A DNA stretch of 64,000 bases. It comes from Novosphingobium sp. 18050 (lineage in GTDB: Bacteria > Pseudomonadota > Alphaproteobacteria > Sphingomonadales > Sphingomonadaceae). Below are positions 1-7,631 of this stretch, one piece after another. The stretch covers positions 248,001-312,000 of the forward strand of contig NZ_CACSJO010000002.1 in assembly GCF_902706195.1 (NCBI RefSeq), written 5' to 3'. Within the stretch, counting starts at the first letter, position 1. The number at the start of each line of letters is the position of its first letter. The notes under the pieces were generated by a model. The model ran no database searches and had not been told where the DNA came from. It was given only the letters and a program-made list of their open reading frames with translations. A program made the position numbers and the translations under genes.

Positions 1-211
1 CATCGGTCAGCAGCAGAATTCCTCGCTCGCCGTCGTCGCACCGGGCATTTCGGAGGCGCTGTTCGCCACCGCCATCGGCCTGTTCGCGGCCATTCCGGCA
101 GTTATCGCCTACAACCGTTTCTCGCACCGGGTTAACGGCTTCGAGAGCCGTCTCCAGCGCTTTGCCGATCATCTCCATGCCGCGCTGACCCGCCAGCTGG
201 AGCAGCGCTGA
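1..211 (+). CDS. tolQ: TolQ, C-terminal fragment (cut by window edge)
   Basis: Last 69 residues of TolQ, the inner-membrane proton-channel subunit of the Tol-Pal system that powers outer-membrane constriction at division. The reading frame is open from base 2. It shows the family's final transmembrane hairpin ([15 protein letters not shown], then AYNRFSHR) and a charged cytoplasmic tail ending RQLEQR. The TGA stop at 209-211 overlaps the tolR ATG by one base, so the two genes are translationally coupled. Identification rests on this fragment plus tolR, tolA, tolB and pal following in the usual order. Confidence 0.93.
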   Translation, partial: IGQQQNSSLAVVAPGISEALFATAIGLFAAIPAVIAYNRFSHRVNGFESRLQRFADHLHAALTRQLEQR

Positions 212-657
212 TGGGCATGGGTCTCGCAGGCGGAGGCCGGGGCCGCAGGCGTGGACGTGGTTCGCGCGGGCCCATGGCGGAAATCAACGTCACGCCGCTG
301 GTCGACGTGATGCTGGTGCTGCTGATCATCTTCATGGTTACCGCGCCGCTGCTCAAGGCGGCGGTGCCTATCGAGCTGCCCGAAACCCGCGCCAAGGCGA
401 TGAGCGAGGAGCAGGGCCAGATCGAGATCACCCTGCGCCGTGACGGCGCGGTGTTCTACGAAGCCGACGAACTGGCGCCCGGCGAACTGCCCGACCGTCT
501 CGCCGCGACGCCGAAGGATGCCGAGGGCAAGCCCCCGCTGGTCACGCTGCGCGCCGACAAGGCGCTCGATTATGGCCGGGTTATGGAAGTCATGGGCGAA
601 TTGAACCGCGCCGGCTTTACCTCGATCTCTCTGGTGACCGATGTCAGCGGCGGTTAA
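211..657 (+). CDS. tolR: TolR, ExbD/TolR-family proton-channel subunit
   Basis: 148-residue ExbD/TolR-family protein that partners TolQ in the proton-motive-force-driven motor. A Gly/Arg-rich cytoplasmic N-terminus (1-22) precedes a single membrane helix at about 31-49. The helix contains the family's protonatable Asp (D32, in LVDVML). The rest is a periplasmic domain. The length matches the family. The start overlaps the tolQ stop, and tolA follows 24 bases downstream, so this is one operon. The Gly/Arg-rich N-terminal tail is longer than in E. coli TolR. Confidence 0.95.
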   Translation: MGMGLAGGGRGRRRGRGSRGPMAEINVTPLVDVMLVLLIIFMVTAPLLKAAVPIELPETRAKAMSEEQGQIEITLRRDGAVFYEADELAPGELPDRLAATPKDAEGKPPLVTLRADKALDYGRVMEVMGELNRAGFTSISLVTDVSGG

Positions 658-681
658 GGCGCGCGCGGTAGGGTCCACCTG

Positions 682-1707
682 ATGGCATCGAAAGGACTGC
701 GCAAGGATGAAGGCATTGGCCTGGGCGTCGCGATCGCCTTGCACCTGGCCGTGCTTGGGGCGATTCTGTTCAGCCCGCGCCACAACGACGTGGTCAAGCC
801 GCCCCAGCGCATCGAAGTGACGATCAGCGACGAGATCGCCAAGACCTCGACTTCGCCCAATCCGAACGCACAGGCTGCACCGGACAAGAGCCCGGAACTG
901 GGTGAACCGGCACCCGAAGCCGCGCCCGTGCCCGAGGCACAGCCTGCCCCTGCGCCCCCGCCCGAGCCCAGGCCTGCGCCCGAGCCTGCGCCGCGCGTGG
1001 TGGAAAAGCCGCAGCCGCCCAAGCCTGAGCCCAAGCCGAAGCCCGTGCCCAAGCCTGCGCCCAAGGCACCGCCAAAGCCGGTCCCCAAGCCGCAGCCCAA
1101 GCCTGAGCCGAAGCCGGCGCCTCCCAAAGCTGCGCCGAAACCCGCTCCCAAGCCGGCCGAGAAGGCTCCGCCCAGGCAGCCGGCTCCGCCGACGACCCGC
1201 AAGTCGAGCGCAATCGACAACATCGTCAAGTCGCCGGCCAAGCCTGCACCTCCGGGCCGCACGGCGGGTTCGAGCACGAGCGCGTCGCCGCCCAAGAAGG
1301 CCGGCAGCAGCGCGTTCGACGATGCGTTCAAGGCCGGTACGCCGGGCGCCAGCGCGCCCAAGCAGACTGGCGCTCCCGCAGCGCAGATCGGCGCGGCCGC
1401 TCGCTCTGCGCTTGGTGCGGCGATCAGCCGACAGCTCAAGCCGCACTGGCAGGCGCCGCAGGGTGCCGATGTCGAACTGCTGGTCACCAAGGTGCGTTTT
1501 CGACTGGCCCGCGATGGCAGCCTTTCCGGCGAGCCGGAGGTGATCAGCACCACCGGCCAGAACGCCACGAACCAGGCGCAGGTGACGCGCCACCAGGAAC
1601 AGGCAATCCGCGCGGTCAAGCTTGCCGCGCCGTTCAATCTGCCCGATGACCTCTACGAGGGCTGGAAGGTCGTGACGACCAACTTTGACAGAAGGCTATC
1701 GCAATGA
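682..1707 (+). CDS. tolA: TolA, proline-rich energy-transducing protein
   Basis: 341-residue TolA/TonB-like protein linking the TolQR motor to TolB and Pal across the periplasm. One N-terminal membrane helix lies at about 12-30. Residues 60-200 are a long extended domain dominated by KPxPKP/PEP repeats. This contrasts with the Ala/Lys/Glu helical domain of E. coli TolA and is typical of alphaproteobacteria. The C-terminal domain (about 230-341) carries the TonB/TolA pattern FRLARDGSL. The gene overlaps tolB by four bases (ATGA at 1704-1707). The repetitive DNA creates long meaningless ORFs in other frames. Confidence 0.92.
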   Translation: MASKGLRKDEGIGLGVAIALHLAVLGAILFSPRHNDVVKPPQRIEVTISDEIAKTSTSPNPNAQAAPDKSPELGEPAPEAAPVPEAQPAPAPPPEPRPAPEPAPRVVEKPQPPKPEPKPKPVPKPAPKAPPKPVPKPQPKPEPKPAPPKAAPKPAPKPAEKAPPRQPAPPTTRKSSAIDNIVKSPAKPAPPGRTAGSSTSASPPKKAGSSAFDDAFKAGTPGASAPKQTGAPAAQIGAAARSALGAAISRQLKPHWQAPQGADVELLVTKVRFRLARDGSLSGEPEVISTTGQNATNQAQVTRHQEQAIRAVKLAAPFNLPDDLYEGWKVVTTNFDRRLSQ

Positions 1708-3089
1708 AGATAACCCACATCCTCGCTTTGGGGTTGATGCTTTCGAGTTCGCTGGCGGGCTCCGGCGCCGCTTTTGCCCAGGCAGCTGTGCCGGTTGCGG
1801 TGCCGCCGGCCGATGCCGAAGGCCTTGAAGTCACCGTGTCGGACGACAGCGAGTGGCAGGACCTCGGCATCGCCATCACCTCGTTCGCCACCGACGCCGA
1901 CGTGCCGACGCGCACCAACGCCGGTTCGACCGCGGCGCTGGGCCGCGCGCTGTCGCAGGTGGTCGCCGCCGACCTCAAGAACAACGGGCTGTTCAAGCCC
2001 TCGGGCCCGGACGGCCTGCCGCAGCCCGCCTATGCCCAGATCCAGGCGCCCGACTACGGCACCTGGGCCTCGCGCAGTGCCGACATGCTGGTGCAGGGCT
2101 TCGTGCGCGCTGGCGGCGACGGTACGATCACCGTGGGCTGCTATCTCTACGACGTGCGCCTCAAGCAGCAGCTCGTGAAGGGCGGCTGGCAGGTCCCGCC
2201 GTCCGACTGGCGCCGCGCCGCGCACAAGTGCGCCGACATGGTCTATTCGCGCCTGTCCGGCGAAAGCCCGTTCTTCGATTCAAAGATCGCCTACATCGCC
2301 GAGACCGGACCCAAGGACCACCGCATGAAGCGGCTGGCGATCATGGATTCGGACGGCGCCAACCACCGCTACCTGACCAGCGGGCAGGCCATGGCGCTGA
2401 CCCCGCGCTATTCGCCCGACTATTCGAAGATCCTCTACCTGTCCTATCTCAACGGCCAGCCGAGCATCTATTCCTATGATCTCGCGACAGATCGCCAGAC
2501 TCTGGTCGCGCGCACCGGTAGTCCCACGCTTGCCCCGCGCTGGTCGCCGGACGGCAAGTGGGTGCTCTATTCGATGGCCAAGAGCGGTACGACGGACATC
2601 TACCGCATCTCCTCGGCGGGCGGCGGGACCCCGCAGCGGCTTACCAACGGGCCGGGCATCAACATCGGCGGCAGCTACTCGCCCGATGGCCGTCAGATCG
2701 TGTTCGAGAGCGACCGTTCGGGCAGCCAGCAGATCTATGTGATGGCAGCAGATGGCTCGGGTCAGAAGCGCATCAGCTTCTTTGGCGGGCGTGCGGCCAC
2801 CCCGGAATGGAGCCCGCGCGGCGACCAGATCGCCTTCACGCACATCGCGGGCAACCTGCGTGTGGCGGTGATGAGCCCAAGCGGCGGCGGCATGCGCCAT
2901 CTCACCGATTCGTGGCAGGACGAGGCGCCCACCTGGTCGCCGAACGGACGTATCGTGCAGTTCTTCCGCACGGCCCGAAGCACCGGCGTCGCCGGGATTT
3001 GGCAGGTAGACCTGACGGGCCGTAACGAGCGCAAGCTGCCCACCCCGGTCGGCGCTTCGGATCCGGCCTGGGGCCCCGTGCGTCCCTGA
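1704..3089 (+). CDS. tolB: TolB, periplasmic beta-propeller protein
   Basis: 461-residue periplasmic component of Tol-Pal that binds Pal and TolA. It has a Sec signal peptide (about 1-26, ending AAFAQA), an N-terminal alpha/beta domain (about 35-190), and a C-terminal beta-propeller of PD40/WD40-like repeats. Repeat units such as YSPDGRQIVFESDRSG, WSPDGKWVLYS and WSPRGDQIAF are easy to see. The ATG sits in the ATGA overlap with tolA. A 139-base gap separates it from pal. Length and neighbours make this secure. Confidence 0.95.
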   Translation: MKITHILALGLMLSSSLAGSGAAFAQAAVPVAVPPADAEGLEVTVSDDSEWQDLGIAITSFATDADVPTRTNAGSTAALGRALSQVVAADLKNNGLFKPSGPDGLPQPAYAQIQAPDYGTWASRSADMLVQGFVRAGGDGTITVGCYLYDVRLKQQLVKGGWQVPPSDWRRAAHKCADMVYSRLSGESPFFDSKIAYIAETGPKDHRMKRLAIMDSDGANHRYLTSGQAMALTPRYSPDYSKILYLSYLNGQPSIYSYDLATDRQTLVARTGSPTLAPRWSPDGKWVLYSMAKSGTTDIYRISSAGGGTPQRLTNGPGINIGGSYSPDGRQIVFESDRSGSQQIYVMAADGSGQKRISFFGGRAATPEWSPRGDQIAFTHIAGNLRVAVMSPSGGGMRHLTDSWQDEAPTWSPNGRIVQFFRTARSTGVAGIWQVDLTGRNERKLPTPVGASDPAWGPVRP

Positions 3090-3228
3090 TCGCGCAGGGT
3101 CCGAACGGGCACCGACGACTCTTTCGGGATTCGTTGGCGTCTGTTCAGGATAAATGTGTTAAATATTGAACGGAACTACAGACCGTGCCGGCCATTTTAC
3201 GAGGCTGAGCAGCATAGGAGATCGCCTG

Positions 3229-3765
3229 ATGCCTTCCATTCTTACGTTTGCCCGGATGAACCGCGCCGGAACCGTCGCTATCGTCGTCGCCGGGGCGCTG
3301 GCGCTTTCGGCCTGCGGCAAGAAAGCTCCCGCACAGCTCCCGCCCGAGCCGGGCCCGGCCACCACGACCTCGGGCCCGAGCCAGTCGATGGGCGCGATGG
3401 CAGGCAGCCAGGCCGATTTCGTCGCGAAGATGATGGGTTCGGACACGATCTACTTCTCGCTCGATAAGTCGGACGTCGATGCCGAAAGCCAGCAGGCACT
3501 GTCCAAGCAGGCGCAGTGGCTCATGCAGTACCCCGCCAAGCGCGCGACCATCGAAGGCCATGCCGACGAGCGTGGCACCCGTGAGTACAACCTTGCGCTG
3601 GGCGAACGCCGTGCCAACTCCGCCAAGAACTACCTCATCAGCCTGGGCGTCGATCCCTCGCGTCTCTCAACCGTCAGCTACGGCAAGGAGCGCCCGATCG
3701 CTCTGGGTTCGGATGAGCAGTCCTGGGCACAGAACCGCCGCGCTGTGACCGTCACGATTGACTGA
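3229..3765 (+). CDS. pal: Pal, peptidoglycan-associated lipoprotein
   Basis: 178-residue outer-membrane lipoprotein that anchors the outer membrane to peptidoglycan. The ATG at 3229 is preferred over one 63 bases upstream because GGAG at 3217-3220 sits 8 bases before it. It also gives a proper lipoprotein signal with lipobox LSAC (Cys 29). The C-terminal OmpA-like domain (about 70-178) has the peptidoglycan-binding pattern NLALGERRA and the conserved EGHADERGT. No cpoB/ybgF homologue follows pal here, unlike the E. coli order. Confidence 0.95.
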   Translation: MPSILTFARMNRAGTVAIVVAGALALSACGKKAPAQLPPEPGPATTTSGPSQSMGAMAGSQADFVAKMMGSDTIYFSLDKSDVDAESQQALSKQAQWLMQYPAKRATIEGHADERGTREYNLALGERRANSAKNYLISLGVDPSRLSTVSYGKERPIALGSDEQSWAQNRRAVTVTID

Positions 3766-3795
3766 TCGGGCGCTACCCATACGATTGATGAATGT

Positions 3796-3830
3796 CGGGC
3801 TCGGAGGGCAGCTACTGCCTTCCGGGCCCG
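3796..3830 (+). terminator. Hairpin terminator after pal
   Basis: A 16-base inverted repeat (3796-3811 with 3815-3830, three-base loop) lies 30 bases past the pal stop. Two positions pair as G-U. There is no T-tract, so it may be Rho-assisted or only protect the RNA 3' end. Confidence 0.55.
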
Positions 3831-3915
3831 AAACATGTCTGCGCGGCGCTGATTTCGCGTCGAAATGGCGGGCGGGGGTTGCATCGCCGTCGAGTCGCGG
3901 CTTATCGCCCCTCGG

Positions 3916-4449
3916 ATGAGCCGCGTACGTCGATCATCTGACTGGGGATTCCCTCGCTGGCGCGGCTATGGCAGCTCGCGCGATGCGGCGCAGGTTCGTC
4001 TGTGCGACCGCCACGGGTGCAACGATCCCGGCAACTGCCCCGCGCCCAAGAGCCCGAACAATCCCGACCGCTGGTATTTCTGCCAGAAGCACGCCGCCGA
4101 ATACAATTCGGGCTGGGACTATTTCGCCGGCCTCGACGCCGAGGAAGCGGCGATGCGCGAGGCGCAGGAGCGTTCGGACTTTTCCGGTTTCAAGGAAACG
4201 GCCCACTACGGTTGGACCGGCTCGGGCGATGGCTCTCGCAGCGGCGATGAACTGCGCGCACTCGAAGCGCTGGGGCTGGACCCCGATGCGGATTTCGACG
4301 CGGTGAAGAAGGCCTGGCGCAGCCGCGCCAAGGAAGTCCACCCTGACGTGCGTCCTGGCGATGCGGAAGCCGCCAAGGCCTTCCAGATATATCAGGTTGC
4401 CTACGAAGTCCTGCGCGCGGCCGAAGACCGCCGTGAGTGGAAGGGCTAA
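3916..4449 (+). CDS. J-domain (DnaJ-like) protein with Cys/His-rich N-terminus
   Basis: 177-residue co-chaperone-like protein. The C-terminal third (about 118-177) is a J domain with the HPD motif in KEVHPDVRPG, which would stimulate an Hsp70 ATPase. The N-terminus (about 28-65) has several Cys/His residues (CDRHGC, NCPAP, FCQKHAAEY) that could bind a metal; that is inferred. The ATG at 3916 (MSRVRRSSDWG) is preferred over one 51 bases upstream because the upstream segment looks non-coding; no strong ribosome site helps. The Hsp70 partner is unknown; an HscC-type Hsp70 lies at 37867-39573. Confidence 0.85.
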   Translation: MSRVRRSSDWGFPRWRGYGSSRDAAQVRLCDRHGCNDPGNCPAPKSPNNPDRWYFCQKHAAEYNSGWDYFAGLDAEEAAMREAQERSDFSGFKETAHYGWTGSGDGSRSGDELRALEALGLDPDADFDAVKKAWRSRAKEVHPDVRPGDAEAAKAFQIYQVAYEVLRAAEDRREWKG

Positions 4450-4533
4450 GCGCGCTCCTGCCACGGCGCGCTGTAATACGGCGCGCGAATTCTCCCGCTG
4501 GCCTGAATGAATGAGTGGCATTGCACTGCGGCG

Positions 4534-4586
4534 ATCGGCAGTTCGTATCTGCCGATAAGGGGCGGGACACCATCCTCACGCCCCTT
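4534..4586 (+). terminator. Tandem hairpins after the J-domain gene
   Basis: Two adjacent perfect 8-base inverted repeats: 4534-4541 with 4549-4556, and 4557-4564 with 4579-4586. The second runs into TCCC. They lie 84 bases past the J-domain gene stop and probably terminate its transcript. Confidence 0.45.
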
Positions 4587-4615
4587 TCCCATCTTTCTGG
4601 GCCGATCCTACGAGA

Positions 4616-4642
4616 AAGGGCGCGACCAATGGCCGCGCCCTT
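4616..4642 (-). terminator. Intrinsic terminator of infC
   Basis: Perfect 9-base stem (4634-4642 with 4616-4624, nine-base loop). Read on the minus strand it is followed by TTCTCG. It lies 29 bases beyond the infC stop, the expected place for its terminator. Confidence 0.65.
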
Positions 4643-4671
4643 CGTATCCCGTCATGATCCGGGGCTTCGCC

Positions 4672-5214
4672 TTATTTGGGCGAGAGCACCATCAGCATCT
4701 GGCGACCTTCCATGCGGGGATAAGCCTCGATCTTGGCTATCTCCTCGCAGTCGGTCTGAACGCGGCGCAGCAGGTCCATGCCGAGCTGCTGATGCGAAAG
4801 TTCGCGACCGCGAAAGCGCAGGGTGACCTTCACCTTGTCGCCGTCTTCGATGAAGCGATGAATGTTGCGCATCTTCACGTCATAGTCGTGGTCGTCGATG
4901 TTCGGACGCATCTTGATCTCTTTGATCTCCTGCGTCTTCTGGGTCTTGCGCGCGGCATTGGCCTTTTTCTGGGCCTCATACCGGTACTTGCCAACATCGA
5001 GGAACTTGCACACCGGCGGGTCGGCGTTGGGCGACACTTCGACCAGGTCGAGGCCTACGCCGTTCGCCTGTTCGATCGCTTCGCGCGTGTACATGACGCC
5101 GAGATTCTCGCCGTCCTGGTCGATAACCCGGACCTTGTCCGACTGGATCATGTTATTGAACCGCGGTCCACTCTTGACCGGTGGCGTCATCATACGCCGG
5201 GGAGGGGGTGCTAT
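4672..5214 (-). CDS. infC: Translation initiation factor IF-3, apparent ATA start
   Basis: IF-3 binds the 30S subunit, prevents premature 50S joining and checks the start codon. The N-domain carries [13 protein letters not shown] and the C-domain carries [12 protein letters not shown], both classical. The first in-frame ATG (5193) has no ribosome site. An in-frame ATA at 5212-5214 sits 6 bases after AGGAGA (5221-5226) and adds I/M-APPPRR before MMTPP. IF-3 genes elsewhere use rare start codons for autoregulation, so I chose the ATA start (180 residues). The ATG start would give 173. rpmI and rplT are not adjacent here. Confidence 0.93.
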   Translation of the reverse strand: MAPPPRRMMTPPVKSGPRFNNMIQSDKVRVIDQDGENLGVMYTREAIEQANGVGLDLVEVSPNADPPVCKFLDVGKYRYEAQKKANAARKTQKTQEIKEIKMRPNIDDHDYDVKMRNIHRFIEDGDKVKVTLRFRGRELSHQQLGMDLLRRVQTDCEEIAKIEAYPRMEGRQMLMVLSPK

Positions 5215-5448
5215 AGACGTTCTCCTGAATCGTTATTGTCGCGTGATCGGATTTGGGCGTCATTAATGCGATTCGCTGCGCTACGCAAAGCGGGAAATCG
5301 CACTAACGGATATAGGCCCCGGACCGACGTATCGGCCGCTTGGTGCATATAGGGTTGCGGCGCCTAGTTTTGAATGGGTTGGCAGCTTTTTTCGGCGCTG
5401 GGAGCGGGCCTGATCGCCCGCGCAGCACGTTTGCAGCTATGTTTTTTG

Positions 5449-5751
5449 TCAGCCGCCGACCCGGATATCCGGCTTCGAGCTTCGAATGCTGGCGAAGATG
5501 CCCTCGACCCAACTGTCCATTCCGTCGGCATAGGCGTTCTGCAGCGCGTGAAGGGTGCTTGCGGCAGGTCCCTCAAACTCCACTGCGCCGTCGGCACCGT
5601 CACAGTCATGAAGAATGAAGCGTCCCGCACCGGTGTACGTGAGGATACAGTTCTCGAACGTGCAGCGTTGAAATTCCGTTCCGTCGATCCTGACGCGCTC
5701 GTTCGCAAAAGCCTTATCTGAAACGAGTTTCAGCAAAACAGGTGTTTTCAT
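5449..5751 (-). CDS. Small hypothetical protein with pentapeptide-like motif
   Basis: 100-residue protein of unknown function. The middle part (TEFQRCTFENCIL, then FILHDC) resembles a short run of pentapeptide repeats, which fold as a beta-helix. The C-terminal half looks helical. There is no signal peptide or membrane helix. Codon use is like its neighbours. AGGGGG lies about 9 bases before the ATG. It sits alone between infC and tRNA-Ser with no operon partner. I judge it real but cannot assign a role. Confidence 0.62.
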   Translation of the reverse strand: MKTPVLLKLVSDKAFANERVRIDGTEFQRCTFENCILTYTGAGRFILHDCDGADGAVEFEGPAASTLHALQNAYADGMDSWVEGIFASIRSSKPDIRVGG

Positions 5752-5931
5752 GGCGAATAACCCCCTTATCGATGGCTAGGACGGCATGATTACAGAATTG
5801 CAAGGCTGGGAGTATCCAGCTTTTTGCGAATGTTGCTGCGATGCAACAATGCGCGCGAGCTGACGCCTCGTCCCCGCCCGGAGGCAGTGTATTCCAGAGG
5901 TCGGGACTTGGGCTGGTTGCAGTTAAACTGC

Positions 5932-6022
5932 TGGCGGAGCGGGAGGGATTCGAACCCTCGATACGCTTTTGGCGTATACTCACTTTCCAGGCGAGCGCCT
6001 TCGACCACTCGGCCACCGCTCC
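5932..6022 (-). tRNA. tRNA-Ser(GGA) with encoded CCA
   Basis: Full cloverleaf on the minus strand. The acceptor GGAGCGG (6022-6016) pairs with CCGCTCC (5942-5936), followed by discriminator G and an encoded CCA (5934-5932). The T-loop is GGTTCGAATCC. A long variable arm (TATACGCC/GGCGTAT type) marks a class II serine tRNA. The anticodon GGA lies at 5988-5986 and reads UCC and UCU. No integrase gene or repeated 3' end is visible nearby, so it shows no sign of use as an attachment site. Confidence 0.96.
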
Positions 6023-6100
6023 GCATGCACTGGATAGGCGCTGGCCCCTAGCGCGGGCTGTGGGGTTTCGCAAGCGGTGTGAGGGTGGCATGAAGGGCCA

Positions 6101-7117
6101 ATGCGCATATTTCTTTCCGGGCTGGCCTTTGCGGGCCTTTTTACCTCACCCCTGGCGGCTGCGGACGCTCCCAAGCCGTTGACGCCGAGCGATATCGTCG
6201 AAGCGGCCCCGCAGGCCGACTGGTCGCGCATCGCGCCGTCCGACCTGATGGTCATGGATCTCGCGCCGGACGCAAAGGGGCACGCTCGCCGGGTGGTGAT
6301 CCAGTTGATGCCGGCGCCGTTCTCGCAACGGTGGACCGGAAACATCCGAAAGCTCGTCGCCGCGCGCTGGTTCGACGGAATCGCCGTGGTCCGGGTTCAG
6401 GACAATTACGTCGTGCAGTGGGGCGACCCCGATGGAGAGACGCCGGGCAAGGCGAAGGCTTTGCCGAGCGGGCTCGCGGCCAGTCGCGAGCAGGACTATG
6501 TAGCGCAGTACGGCGCCGCTTTCGGGCCACATGAGCAGGAGGAAGGCGCAGGCTATATCCTGTCGCCACAGGGCCGCTTGCAGCGTTTTCTCGCGATCGC
6601 GCCCGGCAATGATCCCTATGCGGCGGGAACCGGCATCCTCGAAGGCTGGCCTATTGGCCTTCAGTCGCAGGAAAGCGACGGCGATGAGGTTGCCCGAACC
6701 GACGTCTGGCCGGTCCATTGCTACGGCATGGTTGGTGTGGGCCGCAATGTTTCACCGGACGCCGGCACTGGCGCAGAACTCTACACTGTGATCGGACAGG
6801 CGCCGCGCCAGCTCGACCGCAACATAGCGCTCGTTGGGCGGGTCATCGCGGGGATCGAGAACCTTTCTTCTCTTGGGCGCGGGACGGGAGCGCTGGGCTT
6901 TTACGAAAAGGCAGAGGAGCGTACTGCAATCCTCTCTGTGCGAATGGGGGACGAGGTTCCGGGCCTGCCGGTCTATGAGTACCTTTCCACTGGAAGCGCC
7001 AGCTTTGCGGCCTATGTCGACAAGCGGGCGAACCGGAAGGACGATTTCTACATCCGGCCTGCAGGCGGCGTCGACGTGTGCAACGTGTCTGTGCCGATTC
7101 GCGAGGCGAAGCGATGA
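6101..7117 (+). CDS. Periplasmic cyclophilin-type peptidyl-prolyl isomerase
   Basis: 338-residue exported protein. The signal peptide (1-20, ending PLAAADA) is followed by a cyclophilin-like domain. This carries FDGIAVVRVQDNYVVQWGDPDGE, written here in parts (FDGIAVVRVQ, YVVQWGDPDG), corresponding to the FDGxxFHRVIxxFxxQGGDP signature. The domain is longer and more divergent than small cyclophilins. It probably catalyses prolyl isomerisation during envelope protein folding. AAGGG lies just before the ATG. The stop overlaps the next start (ATGA at 7114-7117), so it is co-translated with the DUF1905 gene. Confidence 0.85.
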   Translation: MRIFLSGLAFAGLFTSPLAAADAPKPLTPSDIVEAAPQADWSRIAPSDLMVMDLAPDAKGHARRVVIQLMPAPFSQRWTGNIRKLVAARWFDGIAVVRVQDNYVVQWGDPDGETPGKAKALPSGLAASREQDYVAQYGAAFGPHEQEEGAGYILSPQGRLQRFLAIAPGNDPYAAGTGILEGWPIGLQSQESDGDEVARTDVWPVHCYGMVGVGRNVSPDAGTGAELYTVIGQAPRQLDRNIALVGRVIAGIENLSSLGRGTGALGFYEKAEERTAILSVRMGDEVPGLPVYEYLSTGSASFAAYVDKRANRKDDFYIRPAGGVDVCNVSVPIREAKR

Positions 7118-7443
7118 GCGCGGTGATGACGGAGCAGCTTACGCATACCGGCCCGCTATGGCGCTGGACGGGCGGTGCGAACAATGGAACCTGGCACTTC
7201 CTCACCATCGACGGCGCAGCGGGAGAGGCGCTTTCGGGCACCGCGATCATGCGCAAGCTGGAAGGCGTGTCGCGCGGGTTCGGCTCGCTGAAGGTCAAGG
7301 CGCGCATCGGCGGGACTGGCTTTGCGACCTCGGTGTTCCCGAGCAAGTCGGACGGAGGATGGCTGCTGCCGGTCAAGGCTGCGGTGCGGCGGGCGGAAGA
7401 CCTTGTCGAAGGGGATGAGGTGGAAGTGTTTCTGGAGGTTTGA
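7114..7443 (+). CDS. DUF1905 domain protein
   Basis: 109-residue member of the DUF1905 family, small beta-barrel-like proteins of unknown function. Family traits visible are FLTIDGAAGEAL near the start, the central GFGSLKVKARIGGTGFATSVFPS region (quoted in part: GFGSLKVKARIG, TSVFPSK) and LPVKAAVRRAEDL near the end. The ATG at 7114 overlaps the cyclophilin stop and is preferred to an in-frame start 36 bases upstream. Its TGA is the first triplet of the inverted repeat at 7441-7475. Confidence 0.82.
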   Translation: MSAVMTEQLTHTGPLWRWTGGANNGTWHFLTIDGAAGEALSGTAIMRKLEGVSRGFGSLKVKARIGGTGFATSVFPSKSDGGWLLPVKAAVRRAEDLVEGDEVEVFLEV

Positions 7444-7631
7444 AGGGAAGACCTGGGGCCATCGCCCCAGACCCCTTTAATGTCGTCCCAGCGCGTGGAG
7501 CTACCTCGCGCGCTCCCTGCTGCCGCAGGCCATGATGTCTCCCGGCTCACCGTGGGCGCACTTGGGAAGCTGCATGCGTGGCCTCGACATTTCCGGGGTC
7601 TGGGGCGATGGCCCCAGGTCTTCCCCCTTCA
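7441..7631. repeat. Inverted duplicate terminator module between convergent genes
   Basis: The arms 7441-7475 and 7595-7631 are reverse complements, identical apart from a two-base length difference in one G run. Each arm starts with the TGA stop of its own gene (DUF1905 on plus, rsh on minus). Each contains its own hairpin, CTGGGGC-loop-GCCCCAG, at 7453-7470 and 7600-7617. Weaker similarity continues inward (AATGTCG). The ~119 bases between the arms hold no gene. The hairpins probably act as terminators. Confidence 0.8.

Noticed and set aside
682..1707. Low-complexity repeats in tolA considered as a separate tandem-repeat element
   Set aside because: The repeats encode the KPxPKP periplasmic domain in frame with TolA and need no other explanation.
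5932..6022. tRNA-Ser gene as an integration site of a mobile element
   Set aside because: No integrase, no direct repeat of the tRNA 3' end and no composition change are visible on either side.
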